The position numbers and the translations under genes were made by a program. From Mycobacterium sp. (lineage in GTDB: Bacteria; Actinomycetota; Actinomycetes; Mycobacteriales; Mycobacteriaceae), in assembly GCA_029256565.1 (NCBI GenBank), contig JAQSXQ010000071.1:1-7396 (forward strand): DNA of 7,396 nt, in the 5' to 3' direction. Positions 6,379-7,396 of this stretch are shown piece by piece; within the stretch, counting starts at the first letter, position 1; every line of letters starts with the position of its first letter. The notes under the pieces are model-generated. The model did no database searches and was not told where the DNA came from. It saw only the letters and a list, made by a program, of their open reading frames with translations.

Positions 6379-6576
6379 CTAGCAGGTGCCCCGATTCACG
6401 GACGCGAGGGTCGCAGCGGCGGTGCGGCGCTTGCGCATGATTGCGGGCGCGGCAGCGGCGTAGGCCGCGACGGCGGCATTCGGAATGGCATGGTGGGCCG
6501 GGTGGGTACGGTCGGCCCATGCGACGCCGAGGAGGCCGCCAGAAGCGACTACGCCGGTAAATGGAATGCTGATCAT
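6379..6576 (-). CDS. Alanine-rich regulatory uORF of the whiB7 leader
   Basis: A 65-codon ORF starts at ATG 6576, which has a perfect AGGAGG (6591-6586) 9 nt upstream, the best ribosome site in the window, and stops at 6379 just before the attenuator. Eighteen of 65 residues are alanine, nine of them within residues 34-45, with another three at 53-55 next to a basic MRKRR run (47-51). The peptide looks like no enzyme; a cis-acting sensor of translation speed fits best. Ribosome stalling by antibiotics, or slow decoding of the alanine codons, would occur upstream of the antiterminator candidate at codons 58-60. I recall published work linking whiB7 induction to alanine starvation through its uORF. 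In-frame ATGs at 6606 and 6597 could extend the ORF but lack a good ribosome site. Confidence 0.8.
   Translation of the reverse strand: MISIPFTGVVASGGLLGVAWADRTHPAHHAIPNAAVAAYAAAAPAIMRKRRTAAATLASVNRGTC
6397..6403 (-). promoter_or_regulatory. Candidate antiterminator element in the 3' end of the uORF
   Basis: GTCCGTG (6403-6397 on the minus strand, in codons 58-60 of the uORF) is exactly complementary to CACGGAC (6353-6347), which is most of the 5' arm and first inner base of the attenuator hairpin. Pairing of the two would prevent the terminator. A ribosome finishing the uORF at 6381-6379 would cover this element; one delayed in the alanine block around 6477-6442 would leave it exposed. The complementarity is seen; the switch is inferred. 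Confidence 0.6.
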
Positions 6577-6631
6577 GTCGCCGGACCTCCTCTCCATGCC
6601 TGTCATTGGGGCGCCCGTGAAGGCGTCTATG

Positions 6632-6669
6632 AGGCTAGACGCTAACACGAAAAAGCCACAAGCGATTTT
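6632..6669 (-). promoter_or_regulatory. whiB7 promoter with WhiB7-type AT-rich activator site
   Basis: On the minus strand AAAA (6669-6666) and the bases TCGC precede a -35-like TTGTGG (6661-6656), an 18-nt spacer that includes a T5 run, and a -10 TAGCCT (6637-6632, TANNNT). An AT-rich patch immediately upstream of the -35 is the known signature of WhiB7-activated promoters, and whiB7 is autoregulated. Transcription should start near 6626. The promoter begins about 45 nt after the uvrD2 stop codon. Confidence 0.78.
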
Positions 6670-6712
6670 CTGACCAGCGCTTTTGGCGTGATCTTTGCGA
6701 TTCGTGGCAGTT

Positions 6713-7396
6713 TCACGAACGGCTGCGGACCAACTCCAGGACGTCGGGTCCGAACTGCTCGAGCTTGCGTGCCCCGATGCCCGGAATCGCGACGAGCGCA
6801 GCGTCGTCGGTCGGCAGGGTCTCGGCGATCGCGATCAGCGTGTTGTCGGTGAACACCACGTAGGCGGGCACGCTCATCTCCTTGGCGGTGCGCGAGCGCC
6901 AGTCCTTCAGCTCGGCCAGCAGGTCCTCGTTGATGTCCGACGGGCAGTTCTCACACCGTCGCAGCATGATCGACGCCGGCGTGGACAGCGCTGCGTTGCA
7001 GACCCGGCACCGTGGGGCGGGGCCGCGTTGCCGACGCGGCTTGGCGCCCCCGGTGTCGGCCCCGGTGTGCGGTGCGACGCCGTTCAGGAACCGCGACGGC
7101 TTGCGCCCCTGCCGCCCACCGGGTGCACGGGCCAGCGCCCAGCTCAGCGCGAGATGCACACGCGCCCTTGTGATTCCGACGTAGAACAACCGGCGTTCCT
7201 CTTCCACGGCCTCGCTGTCGGGGCCGTGGGACAGCGCATGCGAGATGGGTAGCGTCCCGTCGGCCAGGCCTACCAGGAACACCGCATCCCACTCCAGGCC
7301 CTTCGCGGCGTGCAGCGACGCCAGCGTCACGCCCTGGACCACCGGTGGATGCCGGGAGTCGGCGCGTTGGCGCAGCTCGGTCACCAGGGCGGGCAG
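6713..7396 (-). CDS. uvrD2: ATP-dependent DNA helicase UvrD2, C-terminal part (5' end outside the window)
   Basis: The 228 C-terminal codons of an SF1 (UvrD/Rep-type) helicase are present; the ATPase N-terminal two thirds lie beyond the right edge. Visible are helicase motif V (TLASLHAAKGLEWDAVFLVG, 7327-7268) and motif VI (EEERRLFYVGITRAR, 7204-7160). Then comes a tetracysteine zinc motif, C-x2-C-x14-C-x2-C (CRVC to CENC, 7009-6944), and a C-terminal HRDC domain (about 6907-6716) ending in IPGIGARKLEQFG and a short tail. Tetracysteine plus HRDC distinguishes mycobacterial UvrD2 (Rv3198c) from UvrD1 and PcrA. UvrD2 unwinds DNA in repair and is reported as essential in mycobacteria, with the tetracysteine needed for helicase activity and the HRDC dispensable. 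A weak 6-bp hairpin (6701-6719) overlaps the stop codon; no strong terminator separates it from the whiB7 promoter. Confidence 0.95.
   Translation of the reverse strand: MPALVTELRQRADSRHPPVVQGVTLASLHAAKGLEWDAVFLVGLADGTLPISHALSHGPDSEAVEEERRLFYVGITRARVHLALSWALARAPGGRQGRKPSRFLNGVAPHTGADTGGAKPRRQRGPAPRCRVCNAALSTPASIMLRRCENCPSDINEDLLAELKDWRSRTAKEMSVPAYVVFTDNTLIAIAETLPTDDAALVAIPGIGARKLEQFGPDVLELVRSRS

Larger units (their letters stand above)
6241..6626 (-). promoter_or_regulatory. whiB7 5' leader (about 386 nt) with uORF and transcription attenuator
   Basis: From a predicted transcription start near 6626 to the whiB7 ATG the RNA holds, in order: about 50 nt with a perfect Shine-Dalgarno sequence, a 65-codon alanine-rich uORF, a 7-nt antiterminator candidate within its last codons, a 20-nt spacer, an intrinsic-terminator-like hairpin with a U run, and 81 nt leading to the whiB7 ribosome site. 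Long whiB7 leaders with an attenuating uORF are known from mycobacteria; the elements placed here are read from this sequence. The start coordinate is an estimate from the promoter position. Confidence 0.8.

Noticed and set aside
6281..6520. A 79-codon minus-strand ORF beginning within the uORF and running through the attenuator hairpin
   Set aside because: It has no ribosome site, overlaps the much better supported uORF in another frame, and its composition is that of a GC-rich shadow frame.
6701..6719. 6-bp hairpin overlapping the uvrD2 stop codon as a uvrD2 terminator
   Set aside because: The stem is short, AT/GC mixed, and not followed by a U run; too weak to call.

Overview
The window is GC-rich and comes from a mycobacterium (family Mycobacteriaceae). 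The evidence is gene content and order: UPF0182 membrane protein, YlbL-like PDZ/Lon protease, a Zincin_2-type putative metallopeptidase, a TOMM-type cyclodehydratase-like protein, an ABC1 (UbiB/AarF-like) kinase, WhiB7, and UvrD2 helicase. As I recall it, this is the block Rv3193c-Rv3198c of M. tuberculosis, and individual proteins read as close relatives of that block. I could not run a search, so the species is not assigned; a non-tuberculous species seems likely.

Layout. Bases 1-2187 hold two minus-strand genes, the UPF0182 protein (cut by the left edge) and the YlbL-like protease upstream of it. A divergent intergenic region of about 90 bp (2188-2275) separates them from a plus-strand run of three genes (2276-5905): the Zincin_2 protein, the cyclodehydratase-like protein and the ABC1 kinase. 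A strong hairpin at 5928-5962 lies between the converging kinase and whiB7 genes. From 5965 to the right edge everything reads on the minus strand: whiB7, its roughly 390-nt regulatory leader, and the 3' part of uvrD2, which runs off the right edge.

The most informative part is the whiB7 leader (6241-6626). The sequence shows an AT-rich element directly upstream of a -35/-10 promoter, a 65-codon alanine-rich upstream ORF (uORF) with a perfect AGGAGG ribosome site, an intrinsic-terminator-like hairpin ending in a U run 20 nt after the uORF stop, and a 7-nt element inside the last codons of the uORF that is exactly complementary to the 5' arm of that terminator. Together these form a coherent ribosome-controlled attenuator: slow translation in the alanine block would leave the antiterminator free and let transcription reach whiB7. 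The existence of whiB7 leader attenuation is known from the literature; the specific base-pairing proposed here is my inference.

No mobile elements, CRISPR arrays, tRNA or rRNA genes were seen. Gaps between genes are short and the only non-coding stretch over 300 bases is the whiB7 leader.
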